Numbered from the stretch's first letter, positions 7,687 to 15,247 are shown. The stretch is 17,695 bases of DNA from JANPII01 sp031424915 (GCA_031424915.1 JANPII010000076.1:1-17695); one strand, 5' to 3'. The notes: generated by a model from the sequence alone, not told the origin. Program-made: numbers and translations.

Positions 7687-8826
7687 ATGAAGGTATATCT
7701 TGAGGATTCTGTTACAATACTAGCTACCGAGTTGGAACAGGTAGAAGAAGACCGCAAGCCTAGATCTGCAGTAATATTCAATTTATCGCGCCTACACCCA
7801 AAACATCGAAGTGTTGAGCATTTGCAGATTGCCACTAACATTTTACGTGATAAGATGCAAGGAACAGACGGCAGCATATATGCCATGCCTGCAAATGACA
7901 TAGTGCTGATCTGCTCTACCACACCAGAAAAGTTAAACGAGGCAATATTTGATTTACGCTATCTATTTGCCGAAGATCCTGTGGCTTACCACCATGATGC
8001 AGCTAATACTGAGTTCTGCGACCATTTTAGCTTACCTGCTCAAATATCTATATTGCGCCAACACTGTAGTATTCGTTTTGGTTTGCAAAACATTATTATG
8101 CCTACTCCTGCTGCAAATGATGGTAACAACAGGTTGATTCCCACTCTCAGCGAGGCGGTCGAAATGGCGCTGGGGCGGATCGATTTGGACAGTTTTTTGG
8201 CCATACGCTCCGTACACCTTACGGCTAATGACAAGATGGTATTACAAGAAATACACCTGGATTTAGAGGCATTACAGCAGAAACTAGCAGTATACCTGGA
8301 TATTGCTGAAAATTATAACCTGTTTTGTTTTATACGCGAAGCATTAGATATGCATCTATTAAGAAAAATGGTAGAACTACTAAAAGCTCGAAGCAGCTAT
8401 GCTCATTATTTAATGTTGCCACAAAGCATTGCTACTCTTAAATCACAAGAGTTTATGCTGTTTGATGCCGCCTTACCTGCAGCCTTGCGACAGAATATAG
8501 CATTTGCACTGCATGTGGGCGATGTATACCGAGATTTAAATGGCTTTATAGCATTACGCAATAAGCTATGTGAACGCGGTTATTATTTATGCTTAGATGG
8601 CTTGAGCTTAGAAAATGTATTACATGTAGATCGTCAGCAATTAGGTTTCGATTTAATGAAGCTTGCTATGCCATCTATACACGCAGGTGATGGGGAATGG
8701 CTTATAGAAGAAATGATAGGAAAAGTGCAGAGCCTAGGGCCCAGCCATATTATTGCTAATAATTGTAACCACGATGCTGCTCGCCGCCTAGTCCGCCGCT
8801 TAGAAATCGCTATGTATCAGGAGTAG
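7687..8826 (+). CDS. Hypothetical protein resembling a degenerate GGDEF-EAL pair
   Basis: The 379-residue cytoplasmic-looking protein follows map with a three-base gap from the ATG; a GTG at 7681 would overlap the map stop. The first ~105 residues (AVIFNLSRLHPKHRS through FDLRYLFAEDP) have the beta-alpha rhythm of a cyclase-type domain but lack GGDEF. The last ~150 residues (HVGDVYRDLNGF, RGYYLCLDGLSLENVLHVD, FDLMKLAMPS) resemble the later strands of an EAL domain without EAL or the usual metal-binding acidic cluster. If this reading is right, it would be a catalytically dead, possibly nucleotide-sensing protein. That assignment is by eye from strand pattern and is weak. There is no signal peptide and no membrane segment. 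The gene is real: it has normal codon use, is long, and its end lies just 24 bases from the convergent toxin gene. Confidence 0.7.
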   Translation: MKVYLEDSVTILATELEQVEEDRKPRSAVIFNLSRLHPKHRSVEHLQIATNILRDKMQGTDGSIYAMPANDIVLICSTTPEKLNEAIFDLRYLFAEDPVAYHHDAANTEFCDHFSLPAQISILRQHCSIRFGLQNIIMPTPAANDGNNRLIPTLSEAVEMALGRIDLDSFLAIRSVHLTANDKMVLQEIHLDLEALQQKLAVYLDIAENYNLFCFIREALDMHLLRKMVELLKARSSYAHYLMLPQSIATLKSQEFMLFDAALPAALRQNIAFALHVGDVYRDLNGFIALRNKLCERGYYLCLDGLSLENVLHVDRQQLGFDLMKLAMPSIHAGDGEWLIEEMIGKVQSLGPSHIIANNCNHDAARRLVRRLEIAMYQE

Positions 8827-8860
8827 AGGTGGGTGTTTATACACTAAAACTCACACCTCT
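8825..8860. terminator. Hairpin at the convergent stops
   Basis: AGAGGTG (8825-8831) and CACCTCT (8854-8860) form a 7-bp stem spanning the stops of the hypothetical gene (plus) and the toxin gene (minus). There is no T-run on either side, so if it ends transcription it does so weakly or bidirectionally. Confidence 0.4.
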
Positions 8861-9126
8861 TCATACACATCTCGACGATGTTTTATAGCAACAATTATAA
8901 TAGTCTGGGTGTCAGCTTCAATACGATAGACGACTCGGTAATCACCAACACGCAATCGTCTATGCCCCTTAAGACTATAACGCAGTGGCTTACCAAAACT
9001 AATAGGGTCAATCATTAAGCGTTCTTCAATAGCCTTTTTAACAAGAATTTTGGAGGCTGTTGAAAGTTTGGGAAGATGTTTGCGTACTACCTCTTCTAAA
9101 TAAAGAGCTTTATATTTTATTTCCAT
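8851..9126 (-). CDS. RelE/ParE-family toxin
   Basis: The 91-residue protein has the RelE/ParE fold pattern. A helical N-terminus (EEVVRKHLPKLSTASKILVKKAIEE, written here in part) leads to PLRYSLKGHRRLRVGDYRVVYRI (res. 47-69), then a final strand and tail (IIIVAIKHRRDVYEE). The basic residues on these strands (R56, R57, R64, R68, H83, R84) fit the mRNA-cleaving RelE type better than gyrase-poisoning ParE, but sequence alone does not settle the target. Its start overlaps the antitoxin stop by 10 bases, the usual coupling that keeps antitoxin in excess. The family call is firm; RelE versus ParE activity is open. Confidence 0.88.
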   Translation of the reverse strand: MEIKYKALYLEEVVRKHLPKLSTASKILVKKAIEERLMIDPISFGKPLRYSLKGHRRLRVGDYRVVYRIEADTQTIIIVAIKHRRDVYEEV

Positions 9127-9338
9127 GCTTCGTCATGTGAATATGTTTTAACACCTTTTAGATCAAGCTTTGCCGCTACTTTAGATAAGTATAAATCTTC
9201 GCGTATTTCTAATGCCTCCATAGTTAGCTCCCGGACTAGGCTTGCCATGGATTTATGTTCCTGGTGAGCTAAGCTCGCAAGCAACCCTGCTGCCTCTTCT
9301 TCAAAACTCACATTGATTCTTGGATTTTTAGTTGCCAT
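9117..9338 (-). CDS. RHH-type antitoxin of the RelE/ParE-like module
   Basis: The 73-residue protein starts with a ribbon-helix-helix DNA-binding segment. A short basic strand, PRINVSFEEEAAGLL (res. 5-19), is followed by helices with KSMASLVRELTMEALEI (29-45). The C-terminal ~25 residues (KLDLKGVKTYSHDEAWK) are the part expected to wrap the toxin. The gene comes first in the pair and overlaps the toxin start by 10 bases. A sigma70-like promoter and a palindrome over its -10 box fit autorepression by the antitoxin or the complex. Pairing and order are seen in the sequence; neutralisation is inferred from family knowledge. Confidence 0.88.
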   Translation of the reverse strand: MATKNPRINVSFEEEAAGLLASLAHQEHKSMASLVRELTMEALEIREDLYLSKVAAKLDLKGVKTYSHDEAWK

Positions 9339-9369
9339 AATATACGCACCATATTGATTTACATAAACC

Positions 9370-9399
9370 TAGTGTAACACTATTACATCACTTTGTCAA
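9370..9399 (-). promoter_or_regulatory. Toxin-antitoxin promoter with overlapping palindromic operator
   Basis: On the minus strand, TTGACA (9399-9394), a 17-base spacer and TACACT (9376-9371) preceded by TG give an extended -10 promoter. The -10 is covered by the perfect palindrome TAGTGT-A-ACACTA (9370-9382) and by TGTAA-N5-TTACA (9373-9387). The antitoxin ATG is about 33 bases downstream of the -10. This is the standard site for RHH antitoxin autorepression. Confidence 0.75.
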
Positions 9400-9447
9400 T
9401 TGAGAAAACTTCAAACCTATTTCCAAGTGCCACTCCCATCCATCCCC

Positions 9448-10041
9448 TTAAACCTCTGCTACTAAAAATGACATCTTAGTGCCACCATATTTACGTTCTT
9501 CCAAAAGTTGGTAACCTTCAGGCAACGTAAGGCGAGCACGGCTACCAGTTTCCACCACCACTATATGTTCAGGTGCAAGCCACTTACCCTCTTGCAGCCC
9601 AGCCAAAATTGCTGGCACAATAGCCGAGGCTTTATTATACGGAGGATCAATATAAATTACATTATATTTGTTACTGCTAGTAGGCAGTTTGGTAGCATCT
9701 AGCTGCCAAAATAGCGTATTACCTTGTTCATTTAAATGTGCAGCGTTACGCCGTGCTGTTTCCAAATTTATAGGAGATATATCTATAAACACTACCGATG
9801 TAGCACCCCGCGATAATGCTTCAAGGCCAAAGACCCCACACCCACAGCATATATCCAGCACATTTGCTCCTTCTATCATATCGCGCGGTAAAAAGCTGGC
9901 ATGCTGCAATGTGTTGAATACGGCTTGCCTGGTCTTAGACATAGAAGGGCGCAGCTCGGGAATACGTGTTTCTCCAGACTGTGGTTTATATTTAGGAACA
10001 GCCAATAATCGGTTTTTATGTTTGCCAGCGGTGATCTTCAT
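9448..10041 (-). CDS. rsmD: 16S rRNA (guanine(966)-N2)-methyltransferase RsmD
   Basis: RsmD transfers a methyl group from SAM to N2 of G966 of 16S rRNA in the small subunit. The 197-residue protein opens with the family's MKITAGKHKNRLL. It then has RPSMSKTRQAVFNTL (res. 31-45), a SAM-binding motif I (LDICCGCGVFGLEALSRGA, 62-80), the acidic FIDIS (85-89), and the catalytic DPPY (132-135) for N2-guanine methylation. AGGAG stands seven bases before the ATG. It is the last gene of the run gyrB - zeta-type - hydrolase - rsmD. The TA operon that follows has its own promoter. Confidence 0.94.
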   Translation of the reverse strand: MKITAGKHKNRLLAVPKYKPQSGETRIPELRPSMSKTRQAVFNTLQHASFLPRDMIEGANVLDICCGCGVFGLEALSRGATSVVFIDISPINLETARRNAAHLNEQGNTLFWQLDATKLPTSSNKYNVIYIDPPYNKASAIVPAILAGLQEGKWLAPEHIVVVETGSRARLTLPEGYQLLEERKYGGTKMSFLVAEV

Positions 10042-10079
10042 TAATTACTCCTAGCCATTTTATATCACAATTTCGGCCT

Positions 10080-10766
10080 TTAAATGTTTCCTTGGATAAT
10101 GCTATCATTAAATATAGCTTGTAAGAACTCGCCTCCAGCTTCAATACCCTCATAGTCTATTCCATGCTCTAGGCCAGGACGTAATTGAGTAGTAACTGGC
10201 ACCTCTAAGCTGGTAAGCACCTGTGCAGTCATCGCCATAGCTATGACTGGCACCACCATATCATCTTCACCATGCACTAAAAGACAAGAAGGGTAAGATT
10301 GCAGCTCTTGGGCTAGCAGTTGAGGAGCCACTACCATACCGGAGTAGCATAGTACTGCACGCACTGCTTGCTCTTCTGGCTGACGCAATCCTATATGCAG
10401 TGATAACATTGCTCCTTGTGAAAATCCAAGTAAAGCCACACAATCAAAGCTTGAGAGCTCCAGCCTTTGTAATTGCTGCTCTATAAACTGACGTAAAATA
10501 GGAGCTGCTACCTTAAGGCCTTCCAACATACTTTCTTCAGTTCGTTCTAGTAAGCTGAACCATTGTCGGCCTTCAAATCCTAGGCTTTGATCTAGAGCAA
10601 ATGGAGCTTCAGGCGAGATAAAATGTGCATCCGGCAGGTAACCCGACAACTCTGGTGCAAGAGTGATTAAATCATCAGCATTAGAGCCATATCCATGCAC
10701 CAGCACCACTAGCTGCTTTGCTTTGTTGCCAGATTGAGGAGGTATCTCTGTATAACGCGCTATCAT
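10080..10766 (-). CDS. Serine hydrolase of the phospholipase/carboxylesterase family
   Basis: The 228-residue alpha/beta hydrolase has the acyl-protein-thioesterase/carboxylesterase layout. LVHGYGSNADDL (res. 22-33) forms the oxyanion-hole region. The nucleophile elbow is GFSQG with S116. The acid is probably D169 in HGEDDMVVP, and the base is H201 in EHGID. No signal peptide is seen, so it is probably cytoplasmic. The substrate cannot be read from sequence; short-chain carboxylesters or lysophospholipids are typical of the family. It begins two bases after the stop of the DUF1476 gene and has only a weak GGGTAA-like ribosome-binding site, so coupled translation is likely. Confidence 0.88.
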   Translation of the reverse strand: MIARYTEIPPQSGNKAKQLVVLVHGYGSNADDLITLAPELSGYLPDAHFISPEAPFALDQSLGFEGRQWFSLLERTEESMLEGLKVAAPILRQFIEQQLQRLELSSFDCVALLGFSQGAMLSLHIGLRQPEEQAVRAVLCYSGMVVAPQLLAQELQSYPSCLLVHGEDDMVVPVIAMAMTAQVLTSLEVPVTTQLRPGLEHGIDYEGIEAGGEFLQAIFNDSIIQGNI

Positions 10767-10768
10767 AT

Positions 10769-11089
10769 TTATTTACCCATTAATTCAGCACGTGCCTGCT
10801 GGTAAAATTTAGTATATTGGTGTAATAAATCTTGGCGATCTAGTTTTATATTAGCAGTTGCAAAGTCTGCCAACACTATATCTATGTGTCTTCTTATATT
10901 AATAGCCTCGCTTTCCATCAGCTTTAAAGCATATTGCTTAATTTTTTCTTGATCATCCATCTTAAGCTGTTGGGCAGCCCATAGACCAAAATATAAGTCT
11001 GCACGAGCACGAGTCCTATATTCTACTTCCAATTCATGGGTAAATATACTTTCAAAAATCCTTTCTCTTGTGCTAAAAATATCAGACAT
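10769..11089 (-). CDS. DUF1476 / F1-ATPase zeta-subunit-like protein
   Basis: The 106-residue all-helical protein has the DUF1476 pattern. The N-terminal segment reads FSTRERIFESIFTHELEVEYR, the middle has LYFGLWAAQQL (res. 32-42), and the C-terminus is helical and amphipathic. In Paracoccus and other alphaproteobacteria this family is the zeta subunit that blocks ATP hydrolysis by F1-ATPase; in reduced genomes its role is less certain. The family is largely restricted to alphaproteobacteria. A full AAGGAGG lies eight bases before the ATG and shares bases with the gyrB stop codon, giving a tight gyrB-zeta link. Family membership is good; ATPase inhibition here is inferred. Confidence 0.82.
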   Translation of the reverse strand: MSDIFSTRERIFESIFTHELEVEYRTRARADLYFGLWAAQQLKMDDQEKIKQYALKLMESEAINIRRHIDIVLADFATANIKLDRQDLLHQYTKFYQQARAELMGK

Positions 11090-11099
11090 TTACGCCTCC

Positions 11100-13523
11100 T
11101 TATGTATCTAAATTCTGTACTTTCAAAGCATTGGTTTGAATAAATTCTCGTCTTGGCTCTACTACATCACCCATAAGAGTCGAAAATACTTCTTCTGCTT
11201 CATCAATATCCGCTATATTAACCTGTAACAATACCCTGCAATCGGGATTCAAGGTTGTGTCCCATAACTGTTCTGGGCTCATTTCTCCTAAACCTTTAAA
11301 TCGCTGGATATATAATCCTTCCTTCGTGCTTTCAAAAAGCAGGTGGAGCATTTGGGAAGGGGAATGTACTACATCTTTTACATTCTTACGTTCTACAACC
11401 AAGTCGGAGGCAAAGATATGGGCAATTTCTGCAGCTGATTGAGTTAGTAGTTCTAGTTCACGCCCACCAAACATATCATCAGTGATTATATGTTGCTCTA
11501 CTACACCGCGCTCACTGCGCTCCAGAGTAATGTTACGATGCTGCACTGTTGCTTGCCAATGCACTTGTGGGCTTCTTTCCATACGTTGCAGTTTCTGAGC
11601 CATAAACTGTGCCGCCCCATTTAGCGCAGCGCTATCAGCACTTTGATGGGCTATCATTTCAAAATAACCAGAAAGAGCAGCAATTTCTATAATAGTCTTA
11701 TTATGGCCGCGTCCACATGTTTCTAAGTAACTAGAAAATAACTGCACACGCTTGCATATATGATCTAGATCAGGCCCAGCGTGCTGATTATTACCTGCTA
11801 TAATCACTGTACCTTCTAATACCATTTCAGTCAGATGCGCCTGCAATGCTTTATCATCGTTGAGATACACCTCACTCTTACCTTTATGTATTTTATATAG
11901 CGGAGGTTGGGCTATATAAAGATGTCCACGTCTAATTAATTCAGGCATATGGCGATAAAAGAAAGTAAGTAATAAAGTTCTAATATGCGCACCATCAACG
12001 TCCGCATCTGTCATTAAGACAACCTTGTGATAGCGCAGTTTTTCTATGTTAAAATCTTTATCTCCGATGCTTGTGCCTAGCGCTGTTATTAGTGTACCAA
12101 TTTCAACAGAAGTCAGCATTTTATCAAAGCGCACACGTTCCACATTTAAGATCTTACCACGCAGGGGTAATATTGCCTGAAAACGGCGGTCACGCCCTTG
12201 CTTTGCTGTTCCCCCCGCTGAATCACCTTCTACTAAAAATATTTCACATTCTTTTGGATCTTTTGACTGGCAATTCGCAAGCTTCCCCGGAGAGGTTGCC
12301 AATTCGATGCCACTTTTCTTACGCGTTAGCTCACGCGCTTTACGAGCCGCTTCTCTTGCATATGCTGCATCTAGGCTCTTTTGTATAATAATTTTGCCCG
12401 CATCAGGATGTTGTTCTAACCAACGATCTAGATGCTCACTAACCACCGCCTCAACTATCGGCTTCACTTCCCCACTCACCAGCTTATCTTTAGTCTGTGA
12501 TGAGAATTTAGGCGCATATGGTAGTTTTACCGAAAGTACGTAAGTTAGGCCTTCACGCATATCTTCCGGAACAAACTGAATGTCTTGCTTCTTAAAGACC
12601 CCCATCTTCTCTGCATATGCATTTAGCGTACGAGTCATAGCACTACGAAATCCAGTCAAGTGCGTTCCTCCTTCACGCTGGCGTATATTATTGGTGAAAC
12701 ACAAACTAGTTTCATGATAGCTGTCATTCCACCACATAGACACTTCTATTATAATCCCTTGGTGATTGCCATTTATAACAATCATTTCATGCAATGGATT
12801 CTTACTTCTATCTAAGTAACGAACAAATTCACTGATACCCCCTTGGTAACAGAAATCAATTTCATATTTCTCTTCTCGCAAATCTTCAAGATGGATTTTT
12901 ACTCCAGAATTTAGGAAAGCTAGCTCCCGCAAGCGGTGCTCTAGAGTAGTATGGCTAAACTCAATATCAGTAAAAACTTCAGTTGAGGGCATAAAAGTTA
13001 TTTGAGTGCCACGCCTGCCCTCAGCAGAGCCGATAAGCTTAAGAGGCTCCTGGGGAACTCCATCGCGAAATCTCATAAAATAATGACCGCCATTACGCCA
13101 AACTTCTAGTTCGAGCCATACAGATAAAGCATTAACTACAGAAACCCCAACCCCATGCAAGCCACCTGATACTTTATATGAGTTACTATCAAACTTACCT
13201 CCAGCATGTAATTGAGTCATAATGACCTCGGCGGCGGACACCCCCTCTTCCGAGTGAATATCCGTTGGAATGCCACGACCATTGTCATTCACTGTGACTG
13301 AGCCATCTGCGTTTATTTTAACAGTTACTGTATCGCAATATCCTGCTAATGCTTCATCAATAGCGTTATCCACTACTTCATATACCATGTGATGTAAGCC
13401 AGACTTATCGCTAGTATCTCCAATATACATTCCAGGGCGCGCTCTTACCGCCTCTAAACCGCGCAATACCTTAATTGAGTGTGCGCCATAGTCATCCTGT
13501 GGGTGTATGTTTACTTCCGGCAT
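11100..13523 (-). CDS. gyrB: DNA gyrase subunit B
   Basis: GyrB is the ATPase/TOPRIM subunit of DNA gyrase, which introduces negative supercoils with GyrA. At 807 residues it is near the E. coli length (804). The GHKL ATPase domain shows E49 and N53 (EVVDNAIDEA), D80 (NDNGRGIP) and GGLHGVGVSVVNALS. The TOPRIM domain shows E432 in EGDSAGGTAKQGRDR and D506, D508, D510 in TDADVDGAHIRTLLL. The C-terminal tail has QRFKGLGEMSPEQLW. The frame continues eight codons upstream to 13547, but AAGGAG lies six bases before the ATG at 13523, so I chose that start. gyrB heads a probable four-gene operon and is divergent from rpsF. Confidence 0.97.
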   Translation of the reverse strand: MPEVNIHPQDDYGAHSIKVLRGLEAVRARPGMYIGDTSDKSGLHHMVYEVVDNAIDEALAGYCDTVTVKINADGSVTVNDNGRGIPTDIHSEEGVSAAEVIMTQLHAGGKFDSNSYKVSGGLHGVGVSVVNALSVWLELEVWRNGGHYFMRFRDGVPQEPLKLIGSAEGRRGTQITFMPSTEVFTDIEFSHTTLEHRLRELAFLNSGVKIHLEDLREEKYEIDFCYQGGISEFVRYLDRSKNPLHEMIVINGNHQGIIIEVSMWWNDSYHETSLCFTNNIRQREGGTHLTGFRSAMTRTLNAYAEKMGVFKKQDIQFVPEDMREGLTYVLSVKLPYAPKFSSQTKDKLVSGEVKPIVEAVVSEHLDRWLEQHPDAGKIIIQKSLDAAYAREAARKARELTRKKSGIELATSPGKLANCQSKDPKECEIFLVEGDSAGGTAKQGRDRRFQAILPLRGKILNVERVRFDKMLTSVEIGTLITALGTSIGDKDFNIEKLRYHKVVLMTDADVDGAHIRTLLLTFFYRHMPELIRRGHLYIAQPPLYKIHKGKSEVYLNDDKALQAHLTEMVLEGTVIIAGNNQHAGPDLDHICKRVQLFSSYLETCGRGHNKTIIEIAALSGYFEMIAHQSADSAALNGAAQFMAQKLQRMERSPQVHWQATVQHRNITLERSERGVVEQHIITDDMFGGRELELLTQSAAEIAHIFASDLVVERKNVKDVVHSPSQMLHLLFESTKEGLYIQRFKGLGEMSPEQLWDTTLNPDCRVLLQVNIADIDEAEEVFSTLMGDVVEPRREFIQTNALKVQNLDT

Positions 13524-13605
13524 TATTAGCTCCTTACTATGTGTCATAATCCATTAAAACCTTGATCAGAGTGTAGCACATACATTCTTTCTACTCAAGA
13601 GCACA

Positions 13606-13624
13606 AACTGGATTTATACCAGTT
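13606..13624 (-). promoter_or_regulatory. Possible gyrB promoter with inverted repeat around the -10
   Basis: AACTGG and CCAGTT form perfect 6-base arms around a seven-base centre that holds TATAAA on the minus strand (13618-13613), about 90 bases before the gyrB ATG. The -35 at normal spacing (AGAATT) is poor. Such a palindrome could be an operator, or could ease melting in response to supercoiling; neither is shown. Confidence 0.35.
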
Positions 13625-13671
13625 CTCAACCTTTCAATTCTCACAAAATGCACGTAAAGTAAAAATAGGAC

Positions 13672-13699
13672 TTGCGGCTTCTTTTCATTTCAGTATAAT
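13672..13699 (+). promoter_or_regulatory. Promoter of the rpsF-rpsR-rplI operon
   Basis: TTGCGG (13672-13677) and a perfect TATAAT (13694-13699) are 16 bases apart, predicting a start near 13706 and a leader of about 34 bases. The leader is too short to hold a large autoregulatory RNA. Confidence 0.75.
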
Positions 13700-13739
13700 C
13701 TCCCCCCTGAATGGCTAGTCTTAGAGTTTAGGAGAAAAT

Positions 13740-14099
13740 ATGAATTTATACGAATGTACTTTTATTGTGCGTCAGGATCTACCAGTGCAGGACGTGCATA
13801 AGCTAACCGACCGTTTTGTAGGCATTGTGACCCAAGGCGAAGGGAAGCTAATCAAGAAAGAATACTGGGGACTACGCAACTTGGCATACAAACTAAAAAA
13901 CGACAACAGAGGGCACTACGTGATGCTTGGCATCGAGTCTTCTCAAGCCACACTAAAAGAGCTAGAACGTAATTTAAAGATTAACGAAGATATATTAAAG
14001 CATTTATTTGTGCGAGTTGAAAAGCTCGACGATACCCCATCACACATGATGAGAGAACCAGCCGACAGTAGTGCACTAGATAGAGCTTCAGAAGAGTAG
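13740..14099 (+). CDS. rpsF: 30S ribosomal protein S6
   Basis: S6 is a small-subunit protein that pairs with S18 on the 16S rRNA central domain. The 119-residue product shows the family opening (MNLYECTFIVRQDL), KKEYWGLRNLAYKLKN, GHYVMLGI and a basic FVRVEKL before an acidic, disordered tail (ending DRASEE). AGGAG stands six bases before the ATG. It is first in the S6-S18-L9 operon, the common bacterial order, with no priB or ssb inserted between S6 and S18. Confidence 0.96.
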   Translation: MNLYECTFIVRQDLPVQDVHKLTDRFVGIVTQGEGKLIKKEYWGLRNLAYKLKNDNRGHYVMLGIESSQATLKELERNLKINEDILKHLFVRVEKLDDTPSHMMREPADSSALDRASEE

Positions 14100-14110
14100 G
14101 AGAATAAACC

Positions 14111-14374
14111 ATGTCTGATTTAATGATTTCCAATGCCGTATTATTCCATCGCAAAAGCCCAAGCCGTAAACCTGCACGCGTAGCAGTGGCAAACAAAGGC
14201 GAGGGAGAAATTGATTACAAAAACTTAGCGTTACTTATGAAGTATATCTCTCCAAAGGGGCGGATTATACCAAGCAGAATAACTGGCGCTGCCCGCCAAG
14301 AGCAACGTCTTTTAAAACAAGCAATTAAACGGGCTCGTATTCTGGCATTATTACCGTTCACCACCATATTGTAG
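14111..14374 (+). CDS. rpsR: 30S ribosomal protein S18
   Basis: S18 binds S6 and 16S rRNA in the platform of the small subunit. The 87-residue protein has the core IDYKNLALLMKYISPKGRIIPSRITGAARQEQRLLKQAIKRARIL (given in segments: IDYKNL near res. 35, GRIIPSRITG near 50, RLLKQAIKRAR near 66). The N-terminal ~30 residues are basic and poorly conserved, as is common. AGGAG is 8 bases before the ATG. The gene follows rpsF by 11 bases. Confidence 0.95.
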   Translation: MSDLMISNAVLFHRKSPSRKPARVAVANKGEGEIDYKNLALLMKYISPKGRIIPSRITGAARQEQRLLKQAIKRARILALLPFTTIL

Positions 14375-14385
14375 AGGTATAAATC

Positions 14386-14910
14386 ATGGATGTTATTTTA
14401 TTGGAACGCATTAATAGGCTGGGAAACATTGGTGATGTTGTGAAGGTTCGTGATGGTTATGCACGTAACTTTCTTATCCCACGCAAGAAGGTACTGCGCG
14501 CTACACCTGCAAATCAGACTATCTTTGAAGAACGTCGTGCTATTGTAGAACAGGAAAACGCACGTAAGTGCACCGAAGCTCAAGAAGTTGCTAATACACT
14601 TGAGGGCTTGGTACTGTTTCTTATTCGTCAAGCAGGTGAAGACGAACGTTTGTATGGCTCTGTTTCTACTAAGGAAATTGTAGAAGAGATTAAAACTGCT
14701 AAAGGCTTAAAAGTTGACAGTCACGACATTATCCTTGCAGAGCGTATCAAAAACCTCGGAGTATATGATATAGCTGTACACTTGCACCCTGAGGTACAAG
14801 TTAATGTAAAATTAGTGGTGGCACGTAATGAGGCTGCCGCTAAAAAAACTTTAGAAAATATGCAAAAATTAAAGGCACCAGAGGTTGAAACCGAGGAAGC
14901 TGCATCTTAA
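14386..14910 (+). CDS. rplI: 50S ribosomal protein L9
   Basis: L9 binds 23S rRNA near the base of the L1 stalk and helps maintain reading-frame fidelity. The 174-residue product begins with the N-terminal family signature (MDVILLERINRLGNIGD, then VRDGYARNFLIPR). A long connecting helix (res. ~41-75) leads to the C-terminal domain (DERLYGSVSTKEIVEEI; IKNLGVYDIAVHLHPEV). The tail is longer than in E. coli L9 (149 residues) and ends acidic (EVETEEAAS). It lies 11 bases after rpsR and is the last gene of the operon, with a strong terminator about 90 bases downstream. Confidence 0.96.
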   Translation: MDVILLERINRLGNIGDVVKVRDGYARNFLIPRKKVLRATPANQTIFEERRAIVEQENARKCTEAQEVANTLEGLVLFLIRQAGEDERLYGSVSTKEIVEEIKTAKGLKVDSHDIILAERIKNLGVYDIAVHLHPEVQVNVKLVVARNEAAAKKTLENMQKLKAPEVETEEAAS

Positions 14911-14994
14911 AACAGCCTTATTTTAAAGTGAATATTATGAGCCAGGCGATATGTAATACCCAGTTTAGGAAATAAGGTAACTATTCAGCCTCCA

Positions 14995-15015
14995 CCAGGT
15001 GTACCTGGCTTTTTT
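14995..15015 (+). terminator. Intrinsic terminator of the S6-S18-L9 operon
   Basis: CCAGG-TGTA-CCTGG forms a 5-bp GC-rich stem with a tetraloop, followed by C and six T (15010-15015). An upstream AGCCAGG (14940-14946) can pair instead with CCTGGCT (15004-15010), giving an alternative longer-range stem that uses the 3' arm. Confidence 0.85.
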
Positions 15016-15090
15016 AGTATTGGTAACAATGCTGTTGAAGTATTCATGGTGATGGTTTAGGCCCTATAAATCTGCATTTCATGCCCTGTC
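15016..15090. other. Non-coding stretch after the operon terminator
   Basis: No reading frame of note, no RNA gene and no promoter was seen in these bases. They open a roughly 670-base decayed region reaching to lptC at 15683, which contains palindromic repeats and a dead transposase annotated separately. Confidence 0.5.
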
Positions 15091-15169
15091 ATACCACGGC
15101 CCCAACCGCGGCATCTACCCCAAAGCCTGATCTATAGGCTCTATAGACCCCATGTCCAAGCTATGGTGT
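15091..15169. repeat. Degenerate palindromic element with three successive hairpins
   Basis: Hairpin 1 pairs ATACCACGG (15091-15099) with CCGCGGCAT (15106-15114), 7 of 9 positions. Hairpin 2 is a perfect TCTATAG-GCT-CTATAGA (15131-15147). Hairpin 3 pairs ACCCCAT (15147-15153) with ATGGTGT (15163-15169), 6 of 7. The mismatches look like decay of once-perfect stems. Such compound palindromes are typical of dispersed repeats in Rickettsiales genomes; other copies would lie outside this window, so dispersal is inferred. Confidence 0.55.
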
Positions 15170-15190
15170 AACAGATTAAGTTAACATGTC

Positions 15191-15247
15191 ATCCTGTAAG
15201 GCCTCGAGTGCCCCATAAGCGGGCACTTACGAGAGGCTATCCAGGAT
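15191..15247. repeat. Nested palindromic repeat (REP/RPE-like)
   Basis: Three nested pairings are seen. ATCCTG (15191-15196) pairs with CAGGAT (15242-15247). GCCTCG (15201-15206) pairs with CGAGAGGC (15230-15237) with one bulge. AGTGCCC (15207-15213) pairs with GGGCACT (15221-15227) around a seven-base loop. The whole could fold into a hairpin of nearly 60 bases. The outer ends (GTCATCCTG and CCAGGATCCC) resemble ends of palindromic dispersed elements common in alphaproteobacteria. It abuts and overwrites the 3' end of the transposase remnant. Confidence 0.7.

Noticed and set aside
13700..13739. S6:S18 autoregulatory leader RNA
   Set aside because: The predicted leader is only about 34 bases and shows no stable stem-loop.
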